This document shows, in pieces, positions 27,526-35,893 of a stretch of DNA of 63,063 nt. Location of the stretch: NCBI RefSeq assembly GCF_902499075.1, contig NZ_CABVPP010000044.1, positions 1 to 63,063 of the forward strand, written 5' to 3'. Within the stretch, counting starts at the first letter, position 1. Each line of letters starts with the position of its first letter. Below the pieces are notes generated by a model that did no database searches, was not told the DNA's origin, and was given only the letters and a program-made list of their open reading frames with translations. The position numbers and the translations under genes are program-made. This stretch comes from Burkholderia pseudomultivorans (GTDB taxonomy: Bacteria > Pseudomonadota > Gammaproteobacteria > Burkholderiales > Burkholderiaceae).

Positions 27526-27729
27526 TTACAGATTGTCGTACTGGAAGCGCATCGCGGTGCCTTCGCGCTTGATGCGTTCCCACACCGCGCGCTTTTCGTC
27601 GTCGCTCATGAACACCCAGTTCGACACTTCGGCGGCCGTGCGGCCGCAGCCCTTGCAGACTTCGTCGAACAGGGTCGAGCACACGCCGATGCAGGGGCTG
27701 TCGGGCAGGTCGTGGAGATTGGAGGCCAT
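27526..27729 (-). CDS. DUF1289 domain protein
   Basis: A 67-residue protein with the DUF1289 signature: SPCIGVC-x9-KGCGRT, four cysteines likely binding a metal or iron-sulfur cluster, then W-x(n)-W. Function unknown. Convergent with ompW. Confidence 0.9.
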   Translation of the reverse strand: MASNLHDLPDSPCIGVCSTLFDEVCKGCGRTAAEVSNWVFMSDDEKRAVWERIKREGTAMRFQYDNL

Positions 27730-28084
27730 CGGCAGGGTTCAAGCAGAGAGAGTCGTCAGCGCGCCATTTTAATGCATCGCGGCGAGCGGGACCGGAGCGG
27801 GCGCCTGTCCGACCCGCGCGGGCGGTTTCGCCGGCGCACGATTTTCCCGGTGGACAGCCGTCGATTACCCGATAGAATTTCCCCCGGAATGCCCCGCCGC
27901 ACGGGCGGCCGTACCGGCCGGCGGCGGGAATCTGTTCCGTTTGCGCGACACCGCCATGATTTTTTTGTGACGGAACGCGAATGATGGTAGTTTTCGGGGT
28001 TTTCGAGGGGCGGAGCGACCAGACGCGCCGCCATGACGAGGCAGACGGCAGCCGGACAACGCGTCCGGCCGAAGGGAGAACGGG
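27730..28084. other. Promoter region of the polyamine transporter operon
   Basis: 355 bases between the divergent DUF1289 and binding-protein genes. GGGAGA lies 7 bases before the start at 28085. I see no further gene or well-defined operator. Confidence 0.45.
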
Positions 28085-29179
28085 ATGAAAGCAAAGGTAG
28101 TCGGCCGGTTCGCAGCGCTCGCGCTGTGCGTGGGCGCATCGGCGGCAGCGGCGAAGGATACGCAGCTCAATGTCTACAACTGGTCGGACTACATTGCGAA
28201 GGACACGATCCCGAACTTCGAGAAGCAAACCGGCGTCAAGGTCCGCTACGACAACTACGACAGCGACGACACGCTGCAGGCGAAGCTGCTGACGGGCAGC
28301 TCGGGCTACGACATCGTCGTGCCGACCAGCAACTACGCGGGCAAGCAGATCGCCGCCGGCATCTTCACGCCGCTCGACAAGTCGAAGCTGCCGAACCTCA
28401 AGTATCTCGATCCGCAGCTGATGGCGCTCGTCGCCGGCGCGGACCCGGGCAACAAGTACTCGGTGCCCTGGGCGTACGGCACGACCGGCCTCGCGTACAA
28501 CCTGACCAAGGCGCAGCAGGCGCTCGGCAAGGTGCCGCTCGACAACTGGGACATCCTGTTCAAGCCGGAAAACCTCGCGAAGCTGAAGACCTGCGGCGTG
28601 TCGGTGCTCGACGCGCCGGACCAGATGTTCGCGGCGGCGCTGCACTACATCGGCAAGGATCCGATGAGCACGAACCCGGCCGACTACAAGGCCGCGATGG
28701 ACGTGCTGAAGAAGATCCGTCCGTACATCACGCAGTTCAACTCGTCGGGCTACATCAACGACCTGGTCGGCGGCGACATCTGCTTCGCGTTCGGCTGGTC
28801 GGGCGACGTCGTGATCGCGAAGCATCGCGCGATCGAGGCGAAGAAGCCGTACAAGATCGAGTACTACATTCCGAAGGGTGGTGCGCCCGTCTGGTTCGAC
28901 GTGATGGCGATTCCGAAGGACGCGAAGAACAAGGACGCCGCGCTGCAGTGGATCAACTACATCGAGGATCCGAAGGTGCATGCGGCGATCACGAACGCCG
29001 TGTACTACCCGAGCGCGAATGCCGAGGCACGCAAGTACGTGCGGCCCGACGTCGCGAACGATCCGGCCGTCTACCCGCCGGCCGACGTCGTGAAGACCCT
29101 GTTCCTGCTCAAGCCGCTGCCGCCCGAGATCCAGCGTCTGCAGACGCGTCTGTGGACCGAGCTGAAGTCGGGCCGCTGA
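28085..29179 (+). CDS. potF: Polyamine ABC transporter, periplasmic substrate-binding protein
   Basis: A 364-residue PotF/PotD-type binding protein, with signal peptide (cleavage after ASAAAA near 20) and the family opening LNVYNWSDYIAKD. The Asp/Trp residues that hold the amine groups (WSDY, YDIVVPTS, WAYGTTG, FGWSGD) are present. Binds putrescine or spermidine in the periplasm and delivers it to the permeases encoded downstream. A hairpin follows the gene. Confidence 0.92.
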   Translation: MKAKVVGRFAALALCVGASAAAAKDTQLNVYNWSDYIAKDTIPNFEKQTGVKVRYDNYDSDDTLQAKLLTGSSGYDIVVPTSNYAGKQIAAGIFTPLDKSKLPNLKYLDPQLMALVAGADPGNKYSVPWAYGTTGLAYNLTKAQQALGKVPLDNWDILFKPENLAKLKTCGVSVLDAPDQMFAAALHYIGKDPMSTNPADYKAAMDVLKKIRPYITQFNSSGYINDLVGGDICFAFGWSGDVVIAKHRAIEAKKPYKIEYYIPKGGAPVWFDVMAIPKDAKNKDAALQWINYIEDPKVHAAITNAVYYPSANAEARKYVRPDVANDPAVYPPADVVKTLFLLKPLPPEIQRLQTRLWTELKSGR

Positions 29180-29208
29180 CGCGAGCCGCAGTGAAGCCGG
29201 CAGTCATG

Positions 29209-29240
29209 AAGCCCCTGGTGTCCCCGGGGGCTTTGTTCGT
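29209..29240 (+). terminator. Intercistronic hairpin between binding protein and ATPase genes
   Basis: AAGCCCC (29209-29215) pairs with GGGGCTT (29227-29233) and is followed by TTGTTCG, a weak T tract. Probably a partial terminator or 3' stabiliser that makes more binding protein than membrane complex. Confidence 0.65.
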
Positions 29241-29267
29241 TCAAACGCAGGAGAGAAGCAGCACATC

Positions 29268-30428
29268 ATGAATAGCCAGTCGAGTCCGCCGGCCACGGGC
29301 GCGCGGTCCATCGTTGCGTCGTCGAGCGCGGACGCGCGCGCCGAGCGCTTTGTCCAGATCATCGACGTCGTCAAGAAATTCGGCGAGACCGAAGCGGTAC
29401 GCAGCGTCAACCTGACCGTGCGCCAGGGCGAACTGTTCGCGCTGCTCGGCAGTTCGGGGTGCGGCAAGTCCACGCTGCTGCGGATGCTCGCCGGTCTCGA
29501 GACGGTCACGTCGGGCAAGATCCTGATCGACGGCGAGGATCTCGCGCAGATGCCGCCGTACAAGCGGCCCGTGAACATGATGTTCCAGTCGTACGCGCTG
29601 TTCCCGCACATGACGGTCGAGTCGAACGTCGCGTTCGGCCTGAAGCAGGAAGGCACGCCGAAGGCCGAGATCAAGGAGCGTGTCGCCGCGGCGCTCGAAC
29701 TCGTGCAGATGGGCAAGTACGCGAAGCGCAAGCCGCACCAGTTGTCGGGCGGCCAGCAGCAGCGCGTCGCGCTCGCGCGCTCGCTGGTCAAGCGCCCGAA
29801 GCTGCTGCTGCTCGACGAGCCGATGTCCGCGCTCGACAAGCAGATCCGCCAGCGCACGCAGATCGAGCTCGTCAACATCCTGAACAAGGTCGGCGTCACC
29901 TGCATCATGGTCACGCACGACCAGGAAGAGGCGATGACGATGGCGAACCGGCTCGCGGTGATGAGCGAAGGGCAGATCGTGCAGATCGGCGCGCCGAACG
30001 AGGTCTACGAATATCCGAACAGCCGCTTCTCGGCCGAGTTCATCGGCTCGACGAACCTGTTCGACGGCGTGACCGTCGAGGACGAGCCCGATCATGTCTA
30101 CATCGAGTCGCCGGAGCTGCCGAGCCGGCTGTACGTGAGTCACGGGATCTCGGGCCCGCTCGGGATGCCGGTCACGGTGTCGGTGCGCCCCGAGCGGATC
30201 GCGCTCACGCGCAAGCCGCCCGAAGGCGCGTTCAACTGGGCGCGCGGCACGATCACCAACGTCGCGTACATGGGCGGCTACTCGCTGTATCACGTGAAGC
30301 TCGACGCGGGCAAGACGGTGGTCGCGAACGTGTCGAGCCTCGCGATTTCAGAGCTCGACACGCCGGCGCTCGGCGACGAGATCTACGTGCGCTGGAGCGC
30401 GACGGCAGGCGTGGTGCTGACCTCATGA
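29268..30428 (+). CDS. potG: Polyamine ABC transporter, ATP-binding protein
   Basis: A 386-residue ABC ATPase: Walker A GSSGCGKST (near 65), signature LSGGQQQRVALAR (near 160), Walker B LLLLDEPMSALD, switch His in THDQEEAM, and a C-terminal TOBE regulatory domain (about 290-380). Energises polyamine import. Its stop overlaps the next permease start by 4 bases (ATGA). Confidence 0.93.
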   Translation: MNSQSSPPATGARSIVASSSADARAERFVQIIDVVKKFGETEAVRSVNLTVRQGELFALLGSSGCGKSTLLRMLAGLETVTSGKILIDGEDLAQMPPYKRPVNMMFQSYALFPHMTVESNVAFGLKQEGTPKAEIKERVAAALELVQMGKYAKRKPHQLSGGQQQRVALARSLVKRPKLLLLDEPMSALDKQIRQRTQIELVNILNKVGVTCIMVTHDQEEAMTMANRLAVMSEGQIVQIGAPNEVYEYPNSRFSAEFIGSTNLFDGVTVEDEPDHVYIESPELPSRLYVSHGISGPLGMPVTVSVRPERIALTRKPPEGAFNWARGTITNVAYMGGYSLYHVKLDAGKTVVANVSSLAISELDTPALGDEIYVRWSATAGVVLTS

Positions 30429-31354
30429 GCGCGCTCAAGTCCCTGCTCGCGTGGCCGGTGCGGCGCTTCAACCTGACGGGCGGCACGGCGGTGGTCGCCG
30501 GACCGTTCACTTGGCTCGTGCTGTTCTTCCTCGTGCCGTTCGTGCTGGTCGTCAAGATCAGCTTCGCGGAGCTGCAGCTCGGCATCCCGCCGTATACGGA
30601 ACTCGCGTCGTACGCGGACGGCGTCGTGCACATCGCGCTGAACCTGTCGCACTACGCGTTCCTGCTGACGGACAGCCTGTATTTCGCGACCTACGTGAAC
30701 TCGGTGTGGGTGGCCGCGGTCACGACGCTGCTGTGCCTGCTGATCGGCTATCCGATGGCGTACTACATCGCGCGCTCGAATCCCGCGACCCGCAACCTGC
30801 TGATGATGGGCGTGATGCTGCCGTTCTGGACCTCGTTCCTGATCCGCGTGTACGCATGGATCGGGATCCTGAAGAACAACGGGCTGCTGAACAACTTCCT
30901 GATGTGGATCGGGCTGACCCATACGCCGATCGAGCTGTACCGCACGAACTACGCGGTGTACATCGGGATGGTGTATTCGTACCTGCCGTTCCTCGTGATG
31001 CCGCTGTACGCGCACCTGGTGAAGATGGACCTGCGCCTGCTCGAAGCCGCGTACGACCTCGGCGCGAAGCCGTGGAAGGCGTTCGTGCAGATCACGCTGC
31101 CGCTGTCGAAGAACGGCATCATTGCGGGCTGCCTGCTGGTGTTCATTCCGGCGGTCGGCGAGTACGTGATTCCGGAGCTGCTCGGCGGCGCGAACACGCT
31201 GATGATCGGTCGCGTGATGTGGAATGAGTTCTTCAACAACGCAGACTGGCCGATGGCGTCGGCCGTGACCTGCGCGATGGTGCTGCTGCTGCTCGTGCCG
31301 ATGGCGATGTTCCAGCACTTCCAGGCGAAGGAGCAGGAGGGCCGCCGTCGATGA
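30425..31354 (+). CDS. potH: Polyamine ABC transporter permease
   Basis: A 309-residue permease with about six membrane helices; the EAA-type loop LEAAYDLGAKPWKAFVQITLP (abridged: EAAYDLGAKPW) contacts the ATPase. Start at 30425 overlaps the ATPase stop (ATGA); the frame is open further upstream but within the ATPase gene. Ends with a 4-base overlap into the next permease. Confidence 0.92.
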   Translation: MSALKSLLAWPVRRFNLTGGTAVVAGPFTWLVLFFLVPFVLVVKISFAELQLGIPPYTELASYADGVVHIALNLSHYAFLLTDSLYFATYVNSVWVAAVTTLLCLLIGYPMAYYIARSNPATRNLLMMGVMLPFWTSFLIRVYAWIGILKNNGLLNNFLMWIGLTHTPIELYRTNYAVYIGMVYSYLPFLVMPLYAHLVKMDLRLLEAAYDLGAKPWKAFVQITLPLSKNGIIAGCLLVFIPAVGEYVIPELLGGANTLMIGRVMWNEFFNNADWPMASAVTCAMVLLLLVPMAMFQHFQAKEQEGRRR

Positions 31355-32172
31355 AGCCGAATCGTTACCTGCAGTTCGCGGCGCTGTTCGCCGGTTTCGC
31401 GTTCCTGTACATCCCGATCATCAGCCTGATCGTCTACTCGTTCAACGAGTCGAAGCTCGTCACCGTGTGGTCGGGGTTCTCGTTTCGCTGGTACGCGGCG
31501 CTCGTCGACGACGACGAGCTGCTGACGGCCGCGTGGCTGTCGCTGAAGATCGGCGTGCTGACGGCATTCGCGTCGGTGATCATCGGCACCTGGGCCGGCT
31601 TCGTGCTCGCGCGGATGGGACGCTTTCGCGGCTTCGCGCTGTTCAGCGGGATGATCAACGCGCCGCTGGTGATTCCCGAGGTGATCCAGGGGATCTCGCT
31701 GCTGCTGCTGTTCATCGAGCTGGCGAAGTGGATCGGCTGGCCGGCCGAGCGCGGGATCTTCACGATCTGGCTCGGCCACGTGATGCTGTGCATCTCGTAC
31801 GTCGCGATCATCGTGCAGTCGCGCGTGCGCGAGCTGAACCCGTCGCTCGAAGAGGCGGCGCTCGATCTCGGCGCGACGCCGCTGAAGGTGTTCTTCTCGA
31901 TCACGCTGCCGCTGATCTCGCAGGCGCTGATTGCCGGCTGGCTGCTGTCGTTCACGCTGTCGATCGACGATCTGGTGCTGTCGGCGTTCCTGTCAGGCCC
32001 CGGCTCGACGACGCTGCCGCTGGTCGTGTTCTCGCGCGTGCGCCTCGGGTTGAACCCGGAGATGAACGCGCTCGCGACGCTGTTCATCATCGCGGTGACG
32101 GCCGGCGTCGTGATCGCGAACTTCGTGATGCTGCGCCAGGAGCGCAAGCGGATGGCGGGGTTCGCGACCTGA
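31351..32172 (+). CDS. potI: Polyamine ABC transporter permease
   Basis: A 273-residue second permease of the PotI/PotC type with about six helices and the EEAALDLGATPLKVF loop. Translationally coupled to the previous permease by ATGA overlap. Last gene of the operon; a shared terminator follows. Confidence 0.92.
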   Translation: MKPNRYLQFAALFAGFAFLYIPIISLIVYSFNESKLVTVWSGFSFRWYAALVDDDELLTAAWLSLKIGVLTAFASVIIGTWAGFVLARMGRFRGFALFSGMINAPLVIPEVIQGISLLLLFIELAKWIGWPAERGIFTIWLGHVMLCISYVAIIVQSRVRELNPSLEEAALDLGATPLKVFFSITLPLISQALIAGWLLSFTLSIDDLVLSAFLSGPGSTTLPLVVFSRVRLGLNPEMNALATLFIIAVTAGVVIANFVMLRQERKRMAGFAT

Positions 32173-32195
32173 CGCGCGCGCAGTCGAGAAAGTGC

Positions 32196-32237
32196 AAACG
32201 CCCGGTGCCGACGATCAGTCGGGCCGGGCGTTTTCTT
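32196..32237. terminator. Bidirectional terminator between potI and the TauE gene
   Basis: AAACGCCCGG (32196-32205) pairs with CCGGGCGTTT (32224-32233), with inner GCCGAC/GTCGGG pairing, and runs of A and T on the two sides. It serves both convergent operons. Confidence 0.9.
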
Positions 32238-33044
32238 TTACGCGCCGAACACTGCTTTCACAAGCAACCCGAGCGCGACACACACCAGCACGGCCGCGAA
32301 CCCCGCCTGCACGTGCCGCGCGGCCAGGCGCCGCGACGCGCCGCGTCCCGCGGCCATGCCGAGCGCGGTCGCGACCGTGAACCACAGCGTGACGTCGAGC
32401 GGCGCGCGCGTGCCGGATGCCAGCGTCGCGAACACGCCGCCGGTACCGACCAGCGCGATCACCATCAGCGACGTCGCGACGATCCCGTGCATCGACACGT
32501 TCGTGAACTTGCGCAGCATCGGCACGATCACGAACCCGCCGCCGACGCCGAGCAGGCCCGTCATCAGGCCCGTCATCGCGCCGGTCGACGCGAGCGCGAC
32601 ACCGACCGGCCAGGACCACACGAGCCGGCCCGTATCGGGATTCACGCGGCCGACGCACAGCGGCGACGCCTCCACGCCGCCGGGCGCGGGCCGCAGCGCC
32701 TGCCGCAGCAGGCGCGCGGCCACGACGAGCATCGTCAGCGCGAACAGCGCGAGCAGCACATGCTGCGGCAGCACGTGCGCGAGCCGCACGCCGAGCGTCG
32801 TGAGCGGCACGCCGGCCACCGCCATCAGCAGCGCCGCGCGGTAGCGCACCAGCCCGCGGCGGAAGCCTTCGAGCGCGCCGAGTGCGGCGCTGCCCGCCAC
32901 CGCGACGAGCGCGACGGGCGTCGCCTGCTGCATCGGCCAGCTCATGCCGACGACGAGCGCGGGCACCGCGAGGATGCCGCCGCCCGCGCCGGTGAGGCCG
33001 AGCACGGCGCCGACGAAGCCGCCGAGTACCAGGGAAATCAGCAT
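32238..33044 (-). CDS. TauE/SafE-family sulfite or organosulfur exporter
   Basis: A 268-residue integral membrane protein with two related halves and about eight helices, family TauE/SafE. It starts 28 bases after the DUF442-SQR gene, so it is the last gene of the persulfide operon and probably exports sulfite or thiosulfate made by the upstream enzymes. Confidence 0.88.
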   Translation of the reverse strand: MLISLVLGGFVGAVLGLTGAGGGILAVPALVVGMSWPMQQATPVALVAVAGSAALGALEGFRRGLVRYRAALLMAVAGVPLTTLGVRLAHVLPQHVLLALFALTMLVVAARLLRQALRPAPGGVEASPLCVGRVNPDTGRLVWSWPVGVALASTGAMTGLMTGLLGVGGGFVIVPMLRKFTNVSMHGIVATSLMVIALVGTGGVFATLASGTRAPLDVTLWFTVATALGMAAGRGASRRLAARHVQAGFAAVLVCVALGLLVKAVFGA

Positions 33045-33072
33045 GACGTGATCCGGTCGAACGCGACGGCGC

Positions 33073-34740
33073 TCAGCGCGCGATCGCGGGTTTCGCGAGC
33101 CATTCGCGGCCCTTGAGCATCGCCTTCCAGTAAAGCGGCGGCAGGATGCGTTCCTTGAGCAGCCACGCGAGCCGCGACGGGCGCTTGCCGTCGATCAGCC
33201 ACGCGGGGAAGGTGGGCGCGACCTTGCCGCCGTACAGGAATTCGGCGAGCACGATCTTGCCGCGCTCGACGGTCAGCGGGCACGAACCGTAGCCGTCGTA
33301 CGCGGCGTCGCCGAGCGCGCGGCCGAGCGACGCGAGCACGTTGTGCGCGACGACCGGCGCCTGCTTGCGCGCGGCCGCTGCCGTTTTCGCGTTGGTGGTG
33401 TTGGTCGCGTCGCCGAGCGCGAAGATGTCGGGAAAGCGTCGGTGCCGCAGCGTCGCCGGATCGACGTCGACCCAGCCGGCCGCATCGGCGAGCGGGCTGG
33501 CGCGCACGAAGTCGGGCGCCTGTTGCGGCGGCACGACGTGAATCATGTCGAAGCTGCGCACCACCGTTTCCGTGCCGCCTTCGGGCAACGCGCGCACGAA
33601 CGTCGCGCGGCGCGCGGGCCCGTCGATCGCGACGAGGTTGTGGCCGAACGACAGCCCGATGTCGTAGCGTTTCACGTACTCCATCAGCGCGGGCACGTAG
33701 TCGGCAACGCCGAACAGTGCACCGCCCGCGTTCAGGAACTCGACGTTCGCCGCGCCGAGCCGGCCGGCGCGGCGCCAGTGGTCGCACGACAGGTACATCG
33801 CCTTTTGCGGCGCGCCCGCGCATTTGATCGGCATCGGCGGCTGCGTAAACAGCGCATTGCCGCCGCGGAACGCGCGCACGAGTTCCCACGTGTACGGCGC
33901 GAGGTCGTAGCGGTAGTTCGACGTGACGCCGTTGCGGCCGAGCGTGTCGGCGAGGCCGTCGATCGCGCGCCAGTCGAGCTTGAGCCCCGGGCACACGACG
34001 AGCCTCCGGTAGCCGATGCGCCGGCAGCCGTCGAGCACGACTGCGTGCGCATCGGGTTCGAAGGCCGCGACGGCCGCGCGGATCCGGTGCACGCCGCGCG
34101 GCAGCACGGCGCTTATCTCGCGTGCGGTCGTCTCGGGCCGGAACACGCCCGCGCCGACCATCGTCCAGCCCGGCTGGTAGTAGTGGACGTCGGCCGGATC
34201 GATCACCGCGATATCGAGCGAAGCATCGCGCGCGAGCAGGCTCGATGCGACCGCGACGCCGGCCGCGCCGGCGCCGACGATCACGATGTCGTGCCGCGCT
34301 TCGACATCCGGCGCCGCGCGCCGGCCGCCCTGTGCGAGACGCGACGCGAGCGCGCTGAGGTCATAGCCGGCCGCGGCGGCCGTCGCGACGATGTCGTTCA
34401 GCGGGCGCAGGCCCGCTTGCGCGAGCGCCCACAGCGTGGCCGAGCGCGTGCCGGTCCGGCAGTAGGCGAGCACGGGGCCGTCGAGCGAAGCGACCAGCGC
34501 GCCGAACTGCGCGGCCTGGTCGTCGGTGACCTTGCCGGTGTCGACGGGCAGGTAATGGACGTCGATGCCGAGCGGCGCGGCGGCCGCGCGGATCTCGGCG
34601 ACAGTCGGCTGGTCGGCGCCTTCGCCGTCGGGACGGTTGCAGACGATGGCGCGTACGCCTGCCGCGTGAAGCGCGGACAGGTCGGCCGCCGCGATCTGCG
34701 GCGAGACCGACAGCGTGTCGGTCAGCTTGCGGATGGACAT
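33073..34740 (-). CDS. Fused DUF442 (phosphatase-fold/rhodanese-like) and sulfide:quinone oxidoreductase-like flavoprotein
   Basis: A 555-residue fusion. Residues about 1-110 are a DUF442 domain with the C-x5-R loop CRTGTRS, which in this operon type is thought to handle persulfide sulfur. Residues about 125-555 are an FAD/NAD(P)-binding protein of the sulfide:quinone oxidoreductase family: the FAD site IVGAGAAGVAVASSL opens it, redox cysteines appear in VVCPGLKLDW and IKCAGAPQKAMYL, and a second dinucleotide motif FALGDATNT is near 455. It oxidises sulfide to sulfane sulfur with electrons to quinone. It starts 30 bases after the dioxygenase gene. Confidence 0.88.
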   Translation of the reverse strand: MSIRKLTDTLSVSPQIAAADLSALHAAGVRAIVCNRPDGEGADQPTVAEIRAAAAPLGIDVHYLPVDTGKVTDDQAAQFGALVASLDGPVLAYCRTGTRSATLWALAQAGLRPLNDIVATAAAAGYDLSALASRLAQGGRRAAPDVEARHDIVIVGAGAAGVAVASSLLARDASLDIAVIDPADVHYYQPGWTMVGAGVFRPETTAREISAVLPRGVHRIRAAVAAFEPDAHAVVLDGCRRIGYRRLVVCPGLKLDWRAIDGLADTLGRNGVTSNYRYDLAPYTWELVRAFRGGNALFTQPPMPIKCAGAPQKAMYLSCDHWRRAGRLGAANVEFLNAGGALFGVADYVPALMEYVKRYDIGLSFGHNLVAIDGPARRATFVRALPEGGTETVVRSFDMIHVVPPQQAPDFVRASPLADAAGWVDVDPATLRHRRFPDIFALGDATNTTNAKTAAAARKQAPVVAHNVLASLGRALGDAAYDGYGSCPLTVERGKIVLAEFLYGGKVAPTFPAWLIDGKRPSRLAWLLKERILPPLYWKAMLKGREWLAKPAIAR

Positions 34741-34770
34741 GTCGGGGTTCTCCGTTGGGGGCGGCGGCGC

Positions 34771-35682
34771 TCAGATCGCGTCGAGCGGGATCTTCAGGTA
34801 GCGCACGCCATTGTTTTCGGGCTCGGGCAGATGGCCGGCGCGCATGTTCACCTGCACCGACGGCAGCATCAGCACCGGCATGTCGAGCGTCGCATCGCGC
34901 GCGGTGCGCATCGCGACGAAATCGTCTTCCGTCACGCCTGCCTTCACGTGCACGTTCGCGCGCCGCTGCTCGGCGACGGTCGTCACGTACTGCACGTCGC
35001 GCCCGCCCGGCTGGTAGTCGTGGCACAGGTACAGGCGCGTGTCGGGCGGCAGCGCCAGCACGCGCGCGATCGAGCGGTACAGCGTGCGCGCGTCGCCGCC
35101 GGGGAAGTCGCAGCGGGCGGTGCCGTAGTCGGGCATGAACAGCGTGTCGCCGACGAAGGCCGCGCGCTGCGTCGCGTCGTCGACGCAGTAGGTCATGCAG
35201 GCGGGCGTGTGGCCCGGCGTGTGCAGCGCGCGGATCGTCAGCGCGCCGAGCGCCAGCGTGTCGCCGTCGTCGAGCAGCCGGTCGAATTGGCTGCCGTCCC
35301 GCGCGAAGCCGGGGCCGGCGTTGAACAGTCCGCCGAATACCTGCTGGACGCGCAGCACCTGCGCGCCGATCGCGATCCGGCCGCCGACGTGTTCCTTCAG
35401 ATAGGGCGCGGCCGACAGGTGATCGGCATGCACGTGCGTCTCGAGCAGCCAGTGCACGTCCGCGCCGAGCTCGGCGACGCGGGCGATCAGCCGGTCGGCG
35501 CTGGCCGTGCCGGTGTGGCCGGACTTCGGGTCGTAGTCGAGCACGCTGTCGATCAGCGCGCACGCGCGGCTTTCGGTATCGAGCAGCAGATAGCTGACGG
35601 TGTGGGTCGCCGGGTCGAAAAAGCCTTCGACCGACAGGGCGGGGGCATGGGTCACGGGAATGTCCTCGATCGGGTTCTGCAT
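34771..35682 (-). CDS. Metallo-beta-lactamase fold persulfide dioxygenase-like hydrolase
   Basis: A metallo-beta-lactamase fold protein (303 residues from ATG 35682). The metal motif is THVHADHLSA (near 82), with further His/Asp ligands in HTPGHTPAC, FVGDTLF and LCHDYQ, as in ETHE1/Blh-type persulfide dioxygenases that turn glutathione persulfide into sulfite. Start is uncertain: GTG 35655 has GAGGA 7 bases upstream and would give a leader of about 35 bases from the sigma-54 promoter, so it may be the real one (294 residues). First gene of the operon, activated by the divergent FisR. Confidence 0.88.
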   Translation of the reverse strand: MQNPIEDIPVTHAPALSVEGFFDPATHTVSYLLLDTESRACALIDSVLDYDPKSGHTGTASADRLIARVAELGADVHWLLETHVHADHLSAAPYLKEHVGGRIAIGAQVLRVQQVFGGLFNAGPGFARDGSQFDRLLDDGDTLALGALTIRALHTPGHTPACMTYCVDDATQRAAFVGDTLFMPDYGTARCDFPGGDARTLYRSIARVLALPPDTRLYLCHDYQPGGRDVQYVTTVAEQRRANVHVKAGVTEDDFVAMRTARDATLDMPVLMLPSVQVNMRAGHLPEPENNGVRYLKIPLDAI

Positions 35683-35702
35683 CGGCAATCGGGGACATGC
35701 TC

Positions 35703-35718
35703 TTCAAGAAGCGTGCCA
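35703..35718 (-). promoter_or_regulatory. Sigma-54 promoter of the persulfide operon
   Basis: On the minus strand TGGCACGCTTCTTGAA matches the -24/-12 pattern TGGCACG-N4-TTGCA with correct spacing; only the C of the -12 GC is replaced by A. It fits control by the divergent sigma-54 activator. Confidence 0.62.
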
Positions 35719-35826
35719 GCGCGTCGCGCGATGTCGGCGGGGCGCGCCAGGGACTTGATTTGGCTCGGGTTTTCGGTGAAAACGCAGCGGTGCGCGGGCG
35801 TAGATGGCGACGCGCCGAGCGCGCGA

Positions 35827-35875
35827 ACTGCCACATCTGGCAGTGTCATGGCAGAATTGGCAGCCAAACTGGCAG
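35827..35875. promoter_or_regulatory. TGGCAG repeat array, probable FisR binding sites
   Basis: A perfect palindrome ACTGCCA-CATC-TGGCAGT (35827-35844) is followed by TGGCAG at 35849, 35858 and 35870, i.e. four copies in one orientation spaced 11, 9 and 12 bases, plus one inverted copy. It is about 110-170 bases upstream of the sigma-54 promoter and just before the regulator's start, as expected for upstream activating sites with autoregulation. Confidence 0.6.
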
Positions 35876-35893
35876 ATCGTCGCCGAGCCGCTC

